From Chloroflexota bacterium (GTDB lineage: Bacteria > Chloroflexota > Anaerolineae > Promineifilales > Promineifilaceae): a stretch of 46,468 nucleotides of DNA. The position numbers and the translations under genes were made by a program. The DNA lies in the NCBI GenBank assembly GCA_020628815.1, contig JAHDEN010000031.1, positions 1 through 46,468 on the forward strand. The letters run 5' to 3'. How positions within the stretch are numbered: the first letter of the stretch is position 1; every line of letters begins with the position of its first letter. Below, piece by piece: positions 15,679 through 25,159 of the stretch. The notes beneath the pieces were generated by a model, which did not search any database, was not told the origin of the DNA, and saw nothing but the letters and a program-made list of their open reading frames with translations.

Positions 15679-18333
15679 ATGGTTGGAACGCAAACTTCCG
15701 ATTTGCAAAAAAAATCAGATAGCCGTCGCCTACGCGTTTTATTCAGAGTTAGCTCTGTTTTAAATCAAGTCACGGCTGGGCTCGATCTGGAGCGGATCTT
15801 GCCCGAAGTTTTGCGTACCTGTGTGGCAGCCTTGCAAACAGATACCGGGAGCCTGTTTGTCCTGAATCACGACTACCAATTAAATCATGCCCACATGCTC
15901 GATCGGGAGCAAGGGTTTGTCTCGGCCGAGCGACAGTATCTTGATGATATTATGCGGACCGGGCTGGCGGCCAAAGTGGTTAACACGGGCGAACCGATCT
16001 TGATATCTGACACCAATTCAGACGAACGTTGGCTGTCAGAAGGGCCAAAAGCTGGGGTAAGCATGTCGGCCATCTGTATTCCGTTAAAGGCATACGGTCG
16101 GGTGATGGGGACTATTACATTAACAAAAATGGGAGTCGATCAATTTGATGAGCAGGATTTAAGCCTCATGCTTGTAATCTCTGATCAAATTTCAACCTCA
16201 ATTTCAAACGCACAGCTTTATAGCGAGAGCCAAAGACAAGCTGAATCTCTATCAGTCTTGGTTAACGCCGCCTCACAAATTTCAGCTTCGCTGGATGTGG
16301 GACATGTGATTCAACATGTTGCTGAACACATTGTTAAGCTCATCAATATTGAAACCTGTGCCCTGTTGGAACTTGATCCAAACGCCAAAGAATTAGTCGG
16401 CCAAACGATGTTTATGCGTGATGACCAGGCGATTATGATGCCCAAGCAGGATCTATTGCGTATCAACAATGCGGCCCTGATTCAAGATGTTTTAGAAAAC
16501 CCACGCTTTGTACAGATGAATATCGACAATCCGGATCTTGAACGGCCGGAGCTCTATCTGCTTCAGCGGTTAGGGTTGTCATCGATGTTGATCATGCCGC
16601 TCATGGCACCTTCTGGTGTTATCGGTATCGCGTTGCTGATGGATCGTGCTTCTGCCCGTGTGTTCAACAACCAAGAGATTTCAATTATTCGCACGCTGTG
16701 CAATCAAGCGGCCGTTTCGATTCAAAATGCACGGTCATACGAAGAGACTCAGCGACAGCTGAACGTGACCCGCTTGCTGAATGAAGCCAGTAAAGTCATC
16801 AACTCGTCGCTTGACCTTGAACAAATTATGCAGGCACTGCTTGAACAAATGAACTCGTTCTTGCAGGCGGAAGCGTTGTCTATCGCGTTGGTTGATAGCA
16901 TTACGGGTGAGCTGGTTTACACCGTAGCTGAGGGTGTTGGTAGCGATAAAATTATCGGGCTACGCATGCCGAGTAACGATGGGGTAGCTGGCTGGGTTGT
17001 TGAAAATGGCAAACCGGCGATGGTAAATGATACCGACAGTGATCCCCGCTTTATGACGGCCGGTGATAAACGGACCGGCTACCATACTCAAGCGATGATT
17101 GTGGCTCCTCTGCTCGTTAAAGGGCAGGCGCTCGGCACGATTCAAGCCATCAACCCGACCATGCGGCCCAACTTTACGGCCGAGGATTTGAACTTGCTGG
17201 TGAACCTAGCAAATTTGGCGAGTTCGGCCGTTGGGAACGCCCAGCAATACACACGCACCCAAAAAGCAGAGTCACGGTATATCGGGCTGTTCCAAGACAG
17301 TATCGACCCGATTATTTTGACCGATCGGCGTGGACACGTGATTGAAGGCAATAGTCGTGCCTGTGAACTGTTTGGATTTAAACGAGAAGTGATGCTGGCC
17401 AAACACATCAATGATCTACATACGGTTGATACCGGTGTGCAGGGTGAACGTCAGTTTAAACCGATTAAAACGCGCCAGATCAAAATGTTCACAAGTGAAA
17501 TTGTGAGCGAAGATACCGGCAAGAAAACGGTGGTTGAAGTGTATGCTAAGCGTCTGTTTGTGAACTCAGAAGATCGTTTGCAAGACCGCCAAGTGCTACA
17601 GTGGATTTACCACGATATTTCAGAAACGATTGAACTACAGAACATGCGCGAAGATCTGACCGCCATGCTGTTCCATGATCTAAATGCGCCGCTGGCCAAT
17701 ATTATCGCCAGCCTTGAGCTTGTGTCAGAGGACTTGCCTGAAAACACCAACTCGGCCGTGATCAATATGGTTGATGTAGCGGTACGCTCTAGCCAGCGTT
17801 TGCGTCGTTTGATTCGCTCGTTGCTGGATATTAACCGTTTGGAGGCTGGGCATACGCTCCAAAATCAGAGCTTCTCCTCTATCTCTCGTTTGATAGATGA
17901 TGCTGAGCAGTCGCTAAAAGCGTCGTTTGACCGGAGAAATGTACGCTTGGCCCGCAAGCTGCCGGTCTTTATCCCCGATATTTACATCGACTCAGATATG
18001 ATCCGGCGGGTGATTATTAATCTGCTAGACAATGGCCTGAAATACAGCTCGGACGGCCATTTGATGACGATTAGCGTGACAGAAGATGCTGAAACAGACT
18101 GTCTAACACTCTCGATCCAAGATCAAGGGCCCGGTATTCCCGAAGAGTTTAGGGAAGTTATTTTTGATAAGTTTCGCAGAATTAAAGATGGCAGCGGTCG
18201 GAAAGGTGTTGGCTTGGGGCTAGCCTTCTGCCGTTTGGCGGTTGAAGCCCATGGGGGAACGATTTGGGTTGATCAGCCCGATAATTCTGGGGCAAGGTTT
18301 AATTTCAAGTTGCCCATCATGCCTGCCCGTTAA
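15679..18333 (+). CDS. GAF-GAF-GAF-PAS sensor histidine kinase
   Basis: This 884-residue soluble kinase has no membrane segment. Three GAF domains (about 25-180, 190-350 and 360-520) precede a PAS domain (about 530-650), a HisKA helix with the phospho-acceptor His666 in FHDLNAPL, and an HATPase domain with N-box NLLDNGLKYS, G1 DQGPGIP and G2 GVGLGLAFC. GAF domains bind small ligands, cyclic nucleotides or chromophores; the sequences alone do not say which. No response regulator gene is adjacent, so the partner is encoded elsewhere. The ATG at 15679 lacks a clear Shine-Dalgarno sequence. Confidence 0.9.
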   Translation: MVGTQTSDLQKKSDSRRLRVLFRVSSVLNQVTAGLDLERILPEVLRTCVAALQTDTGSLFVLNHDYQLNHAHMLDREQGFVSAERQYLDDIMRTGLAAKVVNTGEPILISDTNSDERWLSEGPKAGVSMSAICIPLKAYGRVMGTITLTKMGVDQFDEQDLSLMLVISDQISTSISNAQLYSESQRQAESLSVLVNAASQISASLDVGHVIQHVAEHIVKLINIETCALLELDPNAKELVGQTMFMRDDQAIMMPKQDLLRINNAALIQDVLENPRFVQMNIDNPDLERPELYLLQRLGLSSMLIMPLMAPSGVIGIALLMDRASARVFNNQEISIIRTLCNQAAVSIQNARSYEETQRQLNVTRLLNEASKVINSSLDLEQIMQALLEQMNSFLQAEALSIALVDSITGELVYTVAEGVGSDKIIGLRMPSNDGVAGWVVENGKPAMVNDTDSDPRFMTAGDKRTGYHTQAMIVAPLLVKGQALGTIQAINPTMRPNFTAEDLNLLVNLANLASSAVGNAQQYTRTQKAESRYIGLFQDSIDPIILTDRRGHVIEGNSRACELFGFKREVMLAKHINDLHTVDTGVQGERQFKPIKTRQIKMFTSEIVSEDTGKKTVVEVYAKRLFVNSEDRLQDRQVLQWIYHDISETIELQNMREDLTAMLFHDLNAPLANIIASLELVSEDLPENTNSAVINMVDVAVRSSQRLRRLIRSLLDINRLEAGHTLQNQSFSSISRLIDDAEQSLKASFDRRNVRLARKLPVFIPDIYIDSDMIRRVIINLLDNGLKYSSDGHLMTISVTEDAETDCLTLSIQDQGPGIPEEFREVIFDKFRRIKDGSGRKGVGLGLAFCRLAVEAHGGTIWVDQPDNSGARFNFKLPIMPAR

Positions 18334-18401
18334 TTTGGTCGGCCTACTGACGAACGGAGACTATATACCTATCTCAACTTAAAAGTCGTTCCTTCAAAGC
18401 T

Positions 18402-18673
18402 GAAAAGAAAACGGGTGCGGTCAAAAAGCGTGGGCAAAGTTGGATTAGAACGAATCTATCATTGTTTATTGCCGATTGTGCGTTGCCCATTGCCCATTAA
18501 AAAGTCGCTCTGCTTACCGGGCAAATTGGGTGCATTTAACGGCAGCGAGTTGGCTTGGCGGGTTTGTTTTTAGCAAAAGTGGCTATCTGCCGGAAATGGG
18601 CAATAAACAACGGAGAATGGGCAATGGGCAACAAACCTTCCCCACAACTTTTGACCGCAACCGTTTTCTTTTC
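18402..18673. repeat. 272-bp element with imperfect inverted termini and internal inverted heptads
   Basis: The ends 18402-18437 and 18638-18673 are imperfect inverted repeats of 36 bases (outermost GAAAAGAAAACGG against CCGTTTTCTTTTC). Inside are two more perfect inverted pairs: TTGTTTATTGCC (18462-18473) with GGCAATAAACAA (18599-18610), and a 17-base pair at 18482-18498 and 18616-18632 built from TTGCCCA heptads. No open reading frame of note and no clear target duplication were found. It resembles a MITE or large palindromic repeat; it could also form a leader structure for the AlaX gene, which starts 43 bases later. Confidence 0.65.
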
Positions 18674-18715
18674 ACTCCTTAACAAGTGCGATTTTAGCGA
18701 GTACAATTTGAGCCT

Positions 18716-19927
18716 ATGTCTGAACGTCTTTATTATTCTGATTCCTACACAACCCAATTTGAAGCAACTGTAATCGAGCGCCTTGAACATGACGGAAAAC
18801 CGGCCGTGGTGCTTGATCGATCATTTTTTTACCCTACATCTGGTGGGCAGCCGCATGACTTGGGCCGCTTGGGCTCTGCATCTGTGCTGGATGTGACGGT
18901 GCGAAAATCAGATGGAGCAGTGGTACACGTGTTGGATTCAGCCGAGATGCCGGACAGCGTGAGCGGTCAAATCGATTGGAGCAGACGCTTTGACCATATG
19001 CAGCACCATTGTGGGCAACACATTTTGTCACGCGCGTTTATTGATGCGGCAGATGCTCCGACGATGAGCTTTCACATGGGGACAGATGGGTGCACGATCG
19101 ACATAGATGCGACGGAATTGTCGGCCGAAAAGATTGCGGCGGTAGAGACTTTAGCCAACCAGATTGTGCAGGAGAATCGGCCGGTTGATACCCGCCAAGT
19201 AACGCTTGAAGAGGCCCAATCCCTGCCGATACGCAAGCTGCCCCCGTTGGCCGAAGGTGAATTGGTGCGCTTGGTAGATGTAACCGGGTTTGATTTAACT
19301 GCGTGTGGTGGGACCCATCCTGCCAGAACGGGTGAGATTGGCTTAATAAAAGTGACCCGCTTAGAGCGGCGCAAAAAAATGCTGCGGGTTTCATTTTTAT
19401 GTGGATCGCGAGCTATTCAAGATTATGACCATAAGTTAAAAGTGATTCATGATCTAACCCGTCAGCTTTCTACCGGTGCTGATAACTTAGTTGGATCGAT
19501 TGAGAAAATGCAGGAAGAAACCAGGCTTATGAGCCGAGATTTGCGTTTGTTACGCAAAGAAAAGATGGTGGCTTTGGCGCAAAATCTACAAGAAGGTTTC
19601 GAACCGATGGGAAATCTGTCTGTTTTAACCCACTTGTTTTCGAATGGAGAGTCGGTTGACGAGCTAAGAACAGTGGGTACTGAATTGTGCGAAAAAGAGA
19701 ACCGAATCGTTTTGATTGGCTCTTCGGGAGAACGGGCGATGCTGTTTTTCCGCTCTTCGGCCGGTGATGATTACCATATGGGAAATCTGTTGCGCGGGGT
19801 TCTCGAGAAGATCGGATCAACCTCTGGCGGCGGCCGAGCGGACCAAGCACAAGGGGGCGGGCAACCGGCAAATGATCAAAACGTTTTGGATGCTTTACGC
19901 GCTGCCAAAGCAAATCTTGCGAAATAA
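18716..19927 (+). CDS. AlaX-type alanyl-tRNA editing protein with DHHA1 domain
   Basis: This 403-residue protein matches the editing half of alanyl-tRNA synthetase without the catalytic core. The zinc ligands are HxxxH (His98, His102 in HHCGQH) and CxxxH (Cys197, His201 in CGGTH). The N-terminal SFFYPTSGGQPHDLG is the AlaX hallmark, and the C-terminal part (about 240-403) is coiled coil followed by a DHHA1-like domain with SGGGRADQAQGGG. It should hydrolyse Ser- or Gly-tRNA(Ala) in trans. Its length fits AlaX-L. The gene begins right after the 272-bp repeat element. Confidence 0.9.
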   Translation: MSERLYYSDSYTTQFEATVIERLEHDGKPAVVLDRSFFYPTSGGQPHDLGRLGSASVLDVTVRKSDGAVVHVLDSAEMPDSVSGQIDWSRRFDHMQHHCGQHILSRAFIDAADAPTMSFHMGTDGCTIDIDATELSAEKIAAVETLANQIVQENRPVDTRQVTLEEAQSLPIRKLPPLAEGELVRLVDVTGFDLTACGGTHPARTGEIGLIKVTRLERRKKMLRVSFLCGSRAIQDYDHKLKVIHDLTRQLSTGADNLVGSIEKMQEETRLMSRDLRLLRKEKMVALAQNLQEGFEPMGNLSVLTHLFSNGESVDELRTVGTELCEKENRIVLIGSSGERAMLFFRSSAGDDYHMGNLLRGVLEKIGSTSGGGRADQAQGGGQPANDQNVLDALRAAKANLAK

Positions 19928-19994
19928 CTTACGATTTATTGTCATTTTCTTGTTTCGTTTACGTTTTTTTTTGTTTAATGGGGTTTGATAGGGT

Positions 19995-20023
19995 TTGGGT
20001 AGTTGTCTGGAGTGAGGTAAAAT
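19995..20023 (+). promoter_or_regulatory. Putative sigma-70 promoter for the Crp/Fnr gene
   Basis: TTGGGT (19995-20000) and TAAAAT (20018-20023) are spaced by exactly 17 bases, 51 bases before the start codon. Confidence 0.5.
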
Positions 20024-20074
20024 GAACTGGTCTTAAAGATTAATTTATTAGCCCTCAATAATTTAGGTGCAAGC

Positions 20075-20782
20075 ATGAATACAGATACAGAAGTTTCGAA
20101 ACGGTTTCTCACGTCGGTCCCATTTTTTACAAACTTAAATCCGACAGAAGTGGATGAACTTGCCCGCCGACTTATCCCTCGTCGGTTCCAAACAGGGAGC
20201 ACCGTTTTTCACTTGGGTGATCCGGGTGGATTGCTCTACATCATTCTCAGTGGAAAAATTAAAATTTCACACTCTACCCCAGAAGGGCAAGAAGCTTTGC
20301 TCGCGATTATGGGGCAAGGTGACTTTTTTGGAGAGCTAGCTTTGCTGGATGACTCTCCGCGTTCAGCAACGGCCGAAGCGATCGCTCCGACGGAGACCCT
20401 AACGCTACACCGCGATGACTTCATGCGGTTTATCGATGATCATCCCGCGTTTTCACGCCACGTGTTGACCAGCCTTGCACGTCGGGTGCGCCACATGAAT
20501 GCGCAAATCAGCGACATCTTTTTCCTAGATTTGCCCGGCCGGTTAGCCCGCACGCTCATCAACTTGTCTGAGCAACATGGTCGCCAAACACCTGAAGGGT
20601 TACAGATCGAAATCGCATTGACCCAGACCGACCTCGCTGAAATGACCGGTGCAACCCGGGTTAGTATCAACAAGGCACTCGGCCGTTTCCGCCGTCAGGG
20701 GTGGGTAAAAGTGAAAGGGCGCAAATTCACGATTGTTGATCGTGACTCGCTCGAAAACTTGATTGAACTCGCAGGCGGTTAG
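20075..20782 (+). CDS. Crp/Fnr family transcriptional regulator
   Basis: This 235-residue protein has a cyclic-nucleotide-binding-type beta barrel (about 15-130, with LYIILSGKIKISHSTPEGQEALLAIMGQGDFFGELALLDDSPRSATAEA), a dimer helix and a winged helix (about 150-225) with LTQTDLAEMTGATRVSINKALGRFRRQG. The GELALLDDSPRSATA stretch is close to the cAMP-binding cassette of Crp, so cAMP binding is plausible. No N-terminal Fnr-type cysteines are present. AGGTG upstream supports the start. It lies just ahead of ccmB on the same strand. Confidence 0.9.
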   Translation: MNTDTEVSKRFLTSVPFFTNLNPTEVDELARRLIPRRFQTGSTVFHLGDPGGLLYIILSGKIKISHSTPEGQEALLAIMGQGDFFGELALLDDSPRSATAEAIAPTETLTLHRDDFMRFIDDHPAFSRHVLTSLARRVRHMNAQISDIFFLDLPGRLARTLINLSEQHGRQTPEGLQIEIALTQTDLAEMTGATRVSINKALGRFRRQGWVKVKGRKFTIVDRDSLENLIELAGG

Positions 20783-20814
20783 ATTTATCTAACGTCGTTT
20801 TTAGTGAGATAGTT

Positions 20815-21495
20815 TTGACTCCGTTTTTTCAGTCTGCGCTCACCATTCTAAAAAAAGATTTGCGGCTTGAACGCAAAACAGGACAGACCATCAGTGTGAT
20901 GGTCTTTTTTTCTTTGGCGGCCGTTGTAACCTTTAATCTTGCTTTGCGGGGGGACCTGAGCGCGGCACGTAACGTGTCTGGGGGGCTGATTTGGGTGATT
21001 ATCTTGCTAGCGAGCACGCTGGGCTTAAATCGATCATTTGCGGCCGAACGTGAGAACAATAGTTTAGATGGGCTGCTGATGGCCCCCGTGAGCCGACAAG
21101 CGATCTACCTGGGCAAATTTGGCTCTGTTATGATCTTTTCAATCGGGTTGGAGCTTGTACTCGCCTTTTTGTTTTTCATCTTTTTCAATCGGCCGTTTAT
21201 GTCTCCCTTTGTGCTGGCTATTTTGCTGTTGGGGACAATTGGGCTGGTTGCGGCCGGTGTTTTGGTCACCGCGATGACCATCCAGACCCAAGCCCGTGAT
21301 GTGTTGTTGCCCGTGCTCTTGCTCCCTCTGGCCCTGCCTGCGGTGCTGGCGGCCGGCTCAGTGACCGCCACACTGACCGCTCCAATCGATTGGGTTTGGG
21401 CCGATATTTCTTATGCGGTGGGTATCGTTATTTTTTATGATGTCCTGATGTTTTTAGCCGGATTGCTTACATTTCCGTTTATTGTTGAAAGTTAG
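20815..21495 (+). CDS. ccmB: Heme exporter protein B (CcmB)
   Basis: This 226-residue integral membrane protein has six predicted helices and opens with the CcmB-like LTILKKDLRLERKTGQTISVMVFFSLAAVVTFN. It keeps FAAERENNSLDGLLMAPVSRQAIYLGK, a highly conserved loop. CcmB is the permease of the CcmAB(CD) complex in system I cytochrome c maturation. The likely start is a TTG at 20815, 32 bases after the Crp/Fnr gene. No ccmA or ccmC is adjacent, which is odd because these genes usually cluster; the partners must be elsewhere, or the cluster is broken. Confidence 0.85.
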   Translation: MTPFFQSALTILKKDLRLERKTGQTISVMVFFSLAAVVTFNLALRGDLSAARNVSGGLIWVIILLASTLGLNRSFAAERENNSLDGLLMAPVSRQAIYLGKFGSVMIFSIGLELVLAFLFFIFFNRPFMSPFVLAILLLGTIGLVAAGVLVTAMTIQTQARDVLLPVLLLPLALPAVLAAGSVTATLTAPIDWVWADISYAVGIVIFYDVLMFLAGLLTFPFIVES

Positions 21496-21894
21496 CCTGC
21501 AGCTATTCCTCTCAACCCTAATTCTATAAAAGCCTAATCGAACCAACCCAAGGGCTGCCCCTTTTATCTGGGATCGTCTATTTAAGCTCCGAAAAATCAT
21601 TTCGGGATATCTTGGATCTGTGCGCCTAAGGTAATGGAGCAGGAGTTTTTTCCCACAATTTTGGCTCGCGAAAATCATGTTCGGGACCTATGTCATAATG
21701 CAAAAAAGGCAGTCCTACCTTACTCTCGTCATGTAGAGAAATGAATCATAGGTGATGTTGAGCACAAAGGAACTTAGGACTTTGAAACCTCGCCTAGACA
21801 AGCAGAGAAGCTGTAAACAAATTAAGAGGTCAAGATGGTTCTCATGGGCGTTGCCGAGATTGCGTAAAGGCTTGTTAGGACTACATCAATTTAA
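21496..21894. other. Gene-free region with a direct repeat
   Basis: No convincing gene lies in this 399-bp stretch. Two near-identical 18-mers occur in direct orientation at 21590-21607 and 21669-21686 (CGAAAAATCATTTCGGGA and CGAAAATCATGTTCGGGA), 79 bases apart, a possible binding-site pair. No promoter or terminator was convincing. Confidence 0.4.
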
Positions 21895-23139
21895 ATGCAA
21901 AAAATCGCTATTCTTCACTATGCAGCCCCTCCGGTTATTGGCGGGGTGGAAAGCGTTATAGAGCACCACACACGATTGCTGTCACAAGCGGGGCACGAGG
22001 TGCGGATTGTTGCCGGACGAGGGGACGCTGATTTATTAGGGCCAGGCTACTACCATTTTCCACTAGCTGGTTCACAACATCCTGCAATTATCGCAATGAA
22101 GCGGTCGTTAGATGCAGGCAATGTGCCGGAATATTTTGAGCAGCTGGTTCAAAAGATTGCGGCCCAAATGTCAGAAGCTTTTCAAGGGATCGATCTTATT
22201 TTTGCACACAATGTTTGTTCGTTGCATAAAAATCTGCCGCTGACGGCCGCGTTGAAACAGTATTGTGCCCAACCTGGAGCACCCAAACTTGTAATTTGGC
22301 ATCATGATTTTGCTTGGTACTCAGATCGTTATCAATCAGAGCTGTATGCGGGATATCCGTGGAACCTGTTGCGGGAAGATTGGCCTGATGTAGATCCGAC
22401 CCATGTGGTTGTGTCTGAAATGCGGCGGCAAGAATTTGCAGAGTTGTTTAACTGCTCACCTCAAAAAGCTCAAATCATTCCTTCTGGCTTAGATGTTCAG
22501 AACTTCATGAACTTGAATGAGCGGTCGGCCATGTTGTTTGCCCGCCTGAGCCTGCTAAAAAGCGATCCATTTTTGCTTTTGCCGGTGCGAATTACCCGAC
22601 GCAAAAATATTGAATTGGCGATTCGAGTGTTAGGCGAATTGCGGGCTTATTTCCCAACGCCACAGCTGGTGGTGACCGGCCCGCCGGGACCACATAATCG
22701 TGATAATCAAAATTATTTTAGAGAACTTCTAGATCTACGTGATGAGGTGGGGCTTGACCCGGCCGCAAACGGTGGGATCGGAATTCACTTTTTGGCGGAG
22801 ATGTTTGATGGGTATTTGCCCATGGCACAAATCCGCGATTTCTTTCGGATGGCAGACGGCATTTTGTTCCCCAGTTTTGAAGAGGGGTTTGGGATACCGA
22901 TGATTGAAGCTGGCATGGCAGGGATTCCGATTTTCGCCAGTGATATTACGCCGCTGAAAGCGATTGGGCAGCAGCAGGCCACTTGGTTTGCACCGGATGG
23001 GCATCCGGCCGAAATTGCGCTGCAAATAAAAGAAAGACTAACTAACGATCCCGTTTTTATTTTAAAAAAGCGGGTACGACAGAATTTTATATGGGAAGGG
23101 GTTTTTGAGAAGCATATCTCGCCCCTGTTGGAGTTTTAG
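21895..23139 (+). CDS. GT4-family glycosyltransferase
   Basis: This 414-residue GT-B enzyme begins with HYAAPPVIGGVESVIEHHTRLL, the N-terminal acceptor-side motif, and carries PVRITRRKNIELAIRVL and the nucleotide-sugar motif PSFEEGFGIPMIEAGMAG near the C-terminus. Family 4 enzymes use UDP- or GDP-sugars with retention. Its stop is two bases before the start of the UspA-GpgS fusion, so the two are almost certainly co-transcribed. I infer it extends or modifies a glucosylglycerate-type product; the sugar donor cannot be told. No Shine-Dalgarno sequence is evident. Confidence 0.85.
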   Translation: MQKIAILHYAAPPVIGGVESVIEHHTRLLSQAGHEVRIVAGRGDADLLGPGYYHFPLAGSQHPAIIAMKRSLDAGNVPEYFEQLVQKIAAQMSEAFQGIDLIFAHNVCSLHKNLPLTAALKQYCAQPGAPKLVIWHHDFAWYSDRYQSELYAGYPWNLLREDWPDVDPTHVVVSEMRRQEFAELFNCSPQKAQIIPSGLDVQNFMNLNERSAMLFARLSLLKSDPFLLLPVRITRRKNIELAIRVLGELRAYFPTPQLVVTGPPGPHNRDNQNYFRELLDLRDEVGLDPAANGGIGIHFLAEMFDGYLPMAQIRDFFRMADGILFPSFEEGFGIPMIEAGMAGIPIFASDITPLKAIGQQQATWFAPDGHPAEIALQIKERLTNDPVFILKKRVRQNFIWEGVFEKHISPLLEF

Positions 23140-23141
23140 GC

Positions 23142-25046
23142 ATGCAAACAAAGCACACCAAAGAAGAACGTTCTGAAACGGAAAAAACCGTTTTGATCCC
23201 GCTGTTACCCAATAGCGATGCAGAAGATATGATCGGTTTGGCGAAAGCGCTGGCTGCGAGTCGGCCGGTGTTGGTCGTTGGATTTGTCCCGATCACACCG
23301 GGGCAATCACTGTCTGTGGGCACTGTCAAAGCTCGGGTGATGCGCACCGTGATTGAGCCGATTCAGCACCCTAACGTGCGTGTATTGGCTGGAATACGGG
23401 TTACTGATTCACCTTGGGATGAGATTCGAACCATCATTGCAGACGAGCAGGTTGACTTGCTGATGCTAAATTACCCAAATGATTTGGCCGGTTTAGAGCT
23501 AACCGCTTCAGAGCTGCTGTCTCATCCTCCGTGTGATGTTGCTTTGGCTCGCGGACCATTCCCCGAAAAACTATCAAAATTGATTGTGCCGATTAATGGT
23601 GGCCCCCATTCAGAAAGGGCTTTGGACATGGGGCTGGCGCTCGGCGTGCCACACAAGGGCAAAGTGACCTCGTTGCGCTTAGATTCTGAAGCGAAGGAGA
23701 CGGATCAGACCAAGCGAGAGTTTGAACCGGTTAACAATTTGCTCAATCAATTGCCACAGATCGAGCAGGCTCGGGCACATCAAAATAATCAGGCTGAAGC
23801 GATTATAGAATCGGCCATTGATAACGATGTGATTATTTTGGGGACGGCCCAACGGCCGACCGCTGCCACCGACTCTTTTGGTGCGGTGCCAGACTTTATT
23901 TTGAGCAATGCCAAGTGCGGCGTTATTGCGGTAAAAACACGGCAGCTTGAACTGGTTGAAGACAGTAAACGGTCAGATCTCTCGAAAAAAGTTGACCGCT
24001 GGTTTGCTCAGAACACGTTCCATGCTGAAGAGTTTGAACAGTTTGAACAGCTTGTCGCTCTGAAAAAAGCCTCGGGGCTGACGGTGAGTGTAGCTCTACC
24101 AACGCTGGATGAGTCAGAAACGATCCGTACGATTTTGGAGCAAACCCAAACGTTGCTCATGGAAAAGTATCCCCTGATTGATGAGCTAGTCGTGGTAGAC
24201 TCAAACTCTAGCGATAATACGCGTGAGATCGCGCGGGAATTTGGGATACCCGTTTATGTACACCAAGAGCTTTTGCCACGTTATGGGCAACGTCAGGGCA
24301 AAGGCGAAGCGCTCTGGAAAAGTTTGTATGTAACCACGGGTGACATTTTGCTGTGGTGCGATACAGATATTAAAAACTTTCATCCCCGATTTATTTATGG
24401 ATTGATGGGACCGCTGCTTAAGTATCCGGAAATTCAATTTGTGAAGGGGTTTTATCAACGGCCGCTGAACGTGGGTAAGAAGAAATCACCCGGCGGCGGC
24501 CGTGTGACAGAGCTAACGGCTCGGCCGTTGCTCAATATGTTTTATCCGCAGTTGGGCGGCATTATTCAGCCACTAGCTGGGGAATATGGCGGCCGTCGTG
24601 AACTGCTTGAACAGCTGGCATTTACCTCTGGCTATGGGGTTGAAACGTCCCTGTTGATCGATTCGCTTGAAAAAGTTGGGTTAGAAGGGTTGGCGCAGGT
24701 CGATTTAATCGAACGGGTGCATCACAACCAATCGCTTGAAAATTTAAGCCGGATGGCGTTTGCCGTTAGCCAAACTATCGTTAGGCGGATGGCACAGAAC
24801 GAGCTTGGCGATGTTCATCATTCGATGCGACGACTGCATCATGAACAGGATGAGTTATCCTTATTAAACGAAGATTTGGCTGAATCTGACCGGCCGCCGA
24901 TGAAATCCGTGCCTGAATATCGGGATCGATATTTGGTGCCAGAACGACCTTTAACCGGTGTAAAACCATCTAATTTGCTAAAAGGAACGCTTAAGGATCC
25001 GAATGAAGTATTCTTAGTGCCGGGAACGCTGGCTTCCAAGTCGTAG
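23142..25046 (+). CDS. UspA-like domain(s) fused to glucosyl-3-phosphoglycerate synthase
   Basis: Residues 1-about 275 look like universal-stress-protein repeats: the second has KLIVPINGGPHSERALDMGLALG and VIILGTAQRPTAATDSFGAVPDFILSNAKCGVIAVK. Residues about 310-570 are a GT2-fold GpgS: VALPTLDESETI, VVDSNSSDNT, metal motif DTD at 407-409, and GGGRVTELTARPLLN with QPLAGEYGGRRELLE, which are signatures of GpgS enzymes joining glucose from a nucleotide donor to 3-phosphoglycerate. Free GpgS is about 320 residues, so the N-terminal half is an addition. A C-terminal tail (about 570-634) is unassigned. The phosphatase gene follows. Confidence 0.88.
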   Translation: MQTKHTKEERSETEKTVLIPLLPNSDAEDMIGLAKALAASRPVLVVGFVPITPGQSLSVGTVKARVMRTVIEPIQHPNVRVLAGIRVTDSPWDEIRTIIADEQVDLLMLNYPNDLAGLELTASELLSHPPCDVALARGPFPEKLSKLIVPINGGPHSERALDMGLALGVPHKGKVTSLRLDSEAKETDQTKREFEPVNNLLNQLPQIEQARAHQNNQAEAIIESAIDNDVIILGTAQRPTAATDSFGAVPDFILSNAKCGVIAVKTRQLELVEDSKRSDLSKKVDRWFAQNTFHAEEFEQFEQLVALKKASGLTVSVALPTLDESETIRTILEQTQTLLMEKYPLIDELVVVDSNSSDNTREIAREFGIPVYVHQELLPRYGQRQGKGEALWKSLYVTTGDILLWCDTDIKNFHPRFIYGLMGPLLKYPEIQFVKGFYQRPLNVGKKKSPGGGRVTELTARPLLNMFYPQLGGIIQPLAGEYGGRRELLEQLAFTSGYGVETSLLIDSLEKVGLEGLAQVDLIERVHHNQSLENLSRMAFAVSQTIVRRMAQNELGDVHHSMRRLHHEQDELSLLNEDLAESDRPPMKSVPEYRDRYLVPERPLTGVKPSNLLKGTLKDPNEVFLVPGTLASKS

Positions 25047-25107
25047 GTAGCGCGACAGCAAACGACAACTGATAACCCATTAGATAATTTGTTTCTTTGT
25101 GTGCCAC

Positions 25108-25147
25108 AGAGCGGGCTGGCCGATTAAGGTCAGCCTGCTCTTTTTTA
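25108..25147 (+). terminator. Strong terminator after the UspA-GpgS gene
   Basis: AGAGCGGGCTGGCC (25108-25121) pairs with GGTCAGCCTGCTCT (25128-25141), followed by T6. It ends the GT4/GpgS transcript. Confidence 0.85.
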
Positions 25148-25159
25148 TTAAATTTGCAC

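Noticed and set aside
18476-18773. Several short frames on both strands
   Set aside because: They fall within the inverted-repeat element and the start of the AlaX gene and share no protein features.
21752-21961. Short plus-strand frame before the first GT4 gene
   Set aside because: It overlaps the GT4 start in another frame, has no recognisable motif, and a basic composition typical of chance frames.
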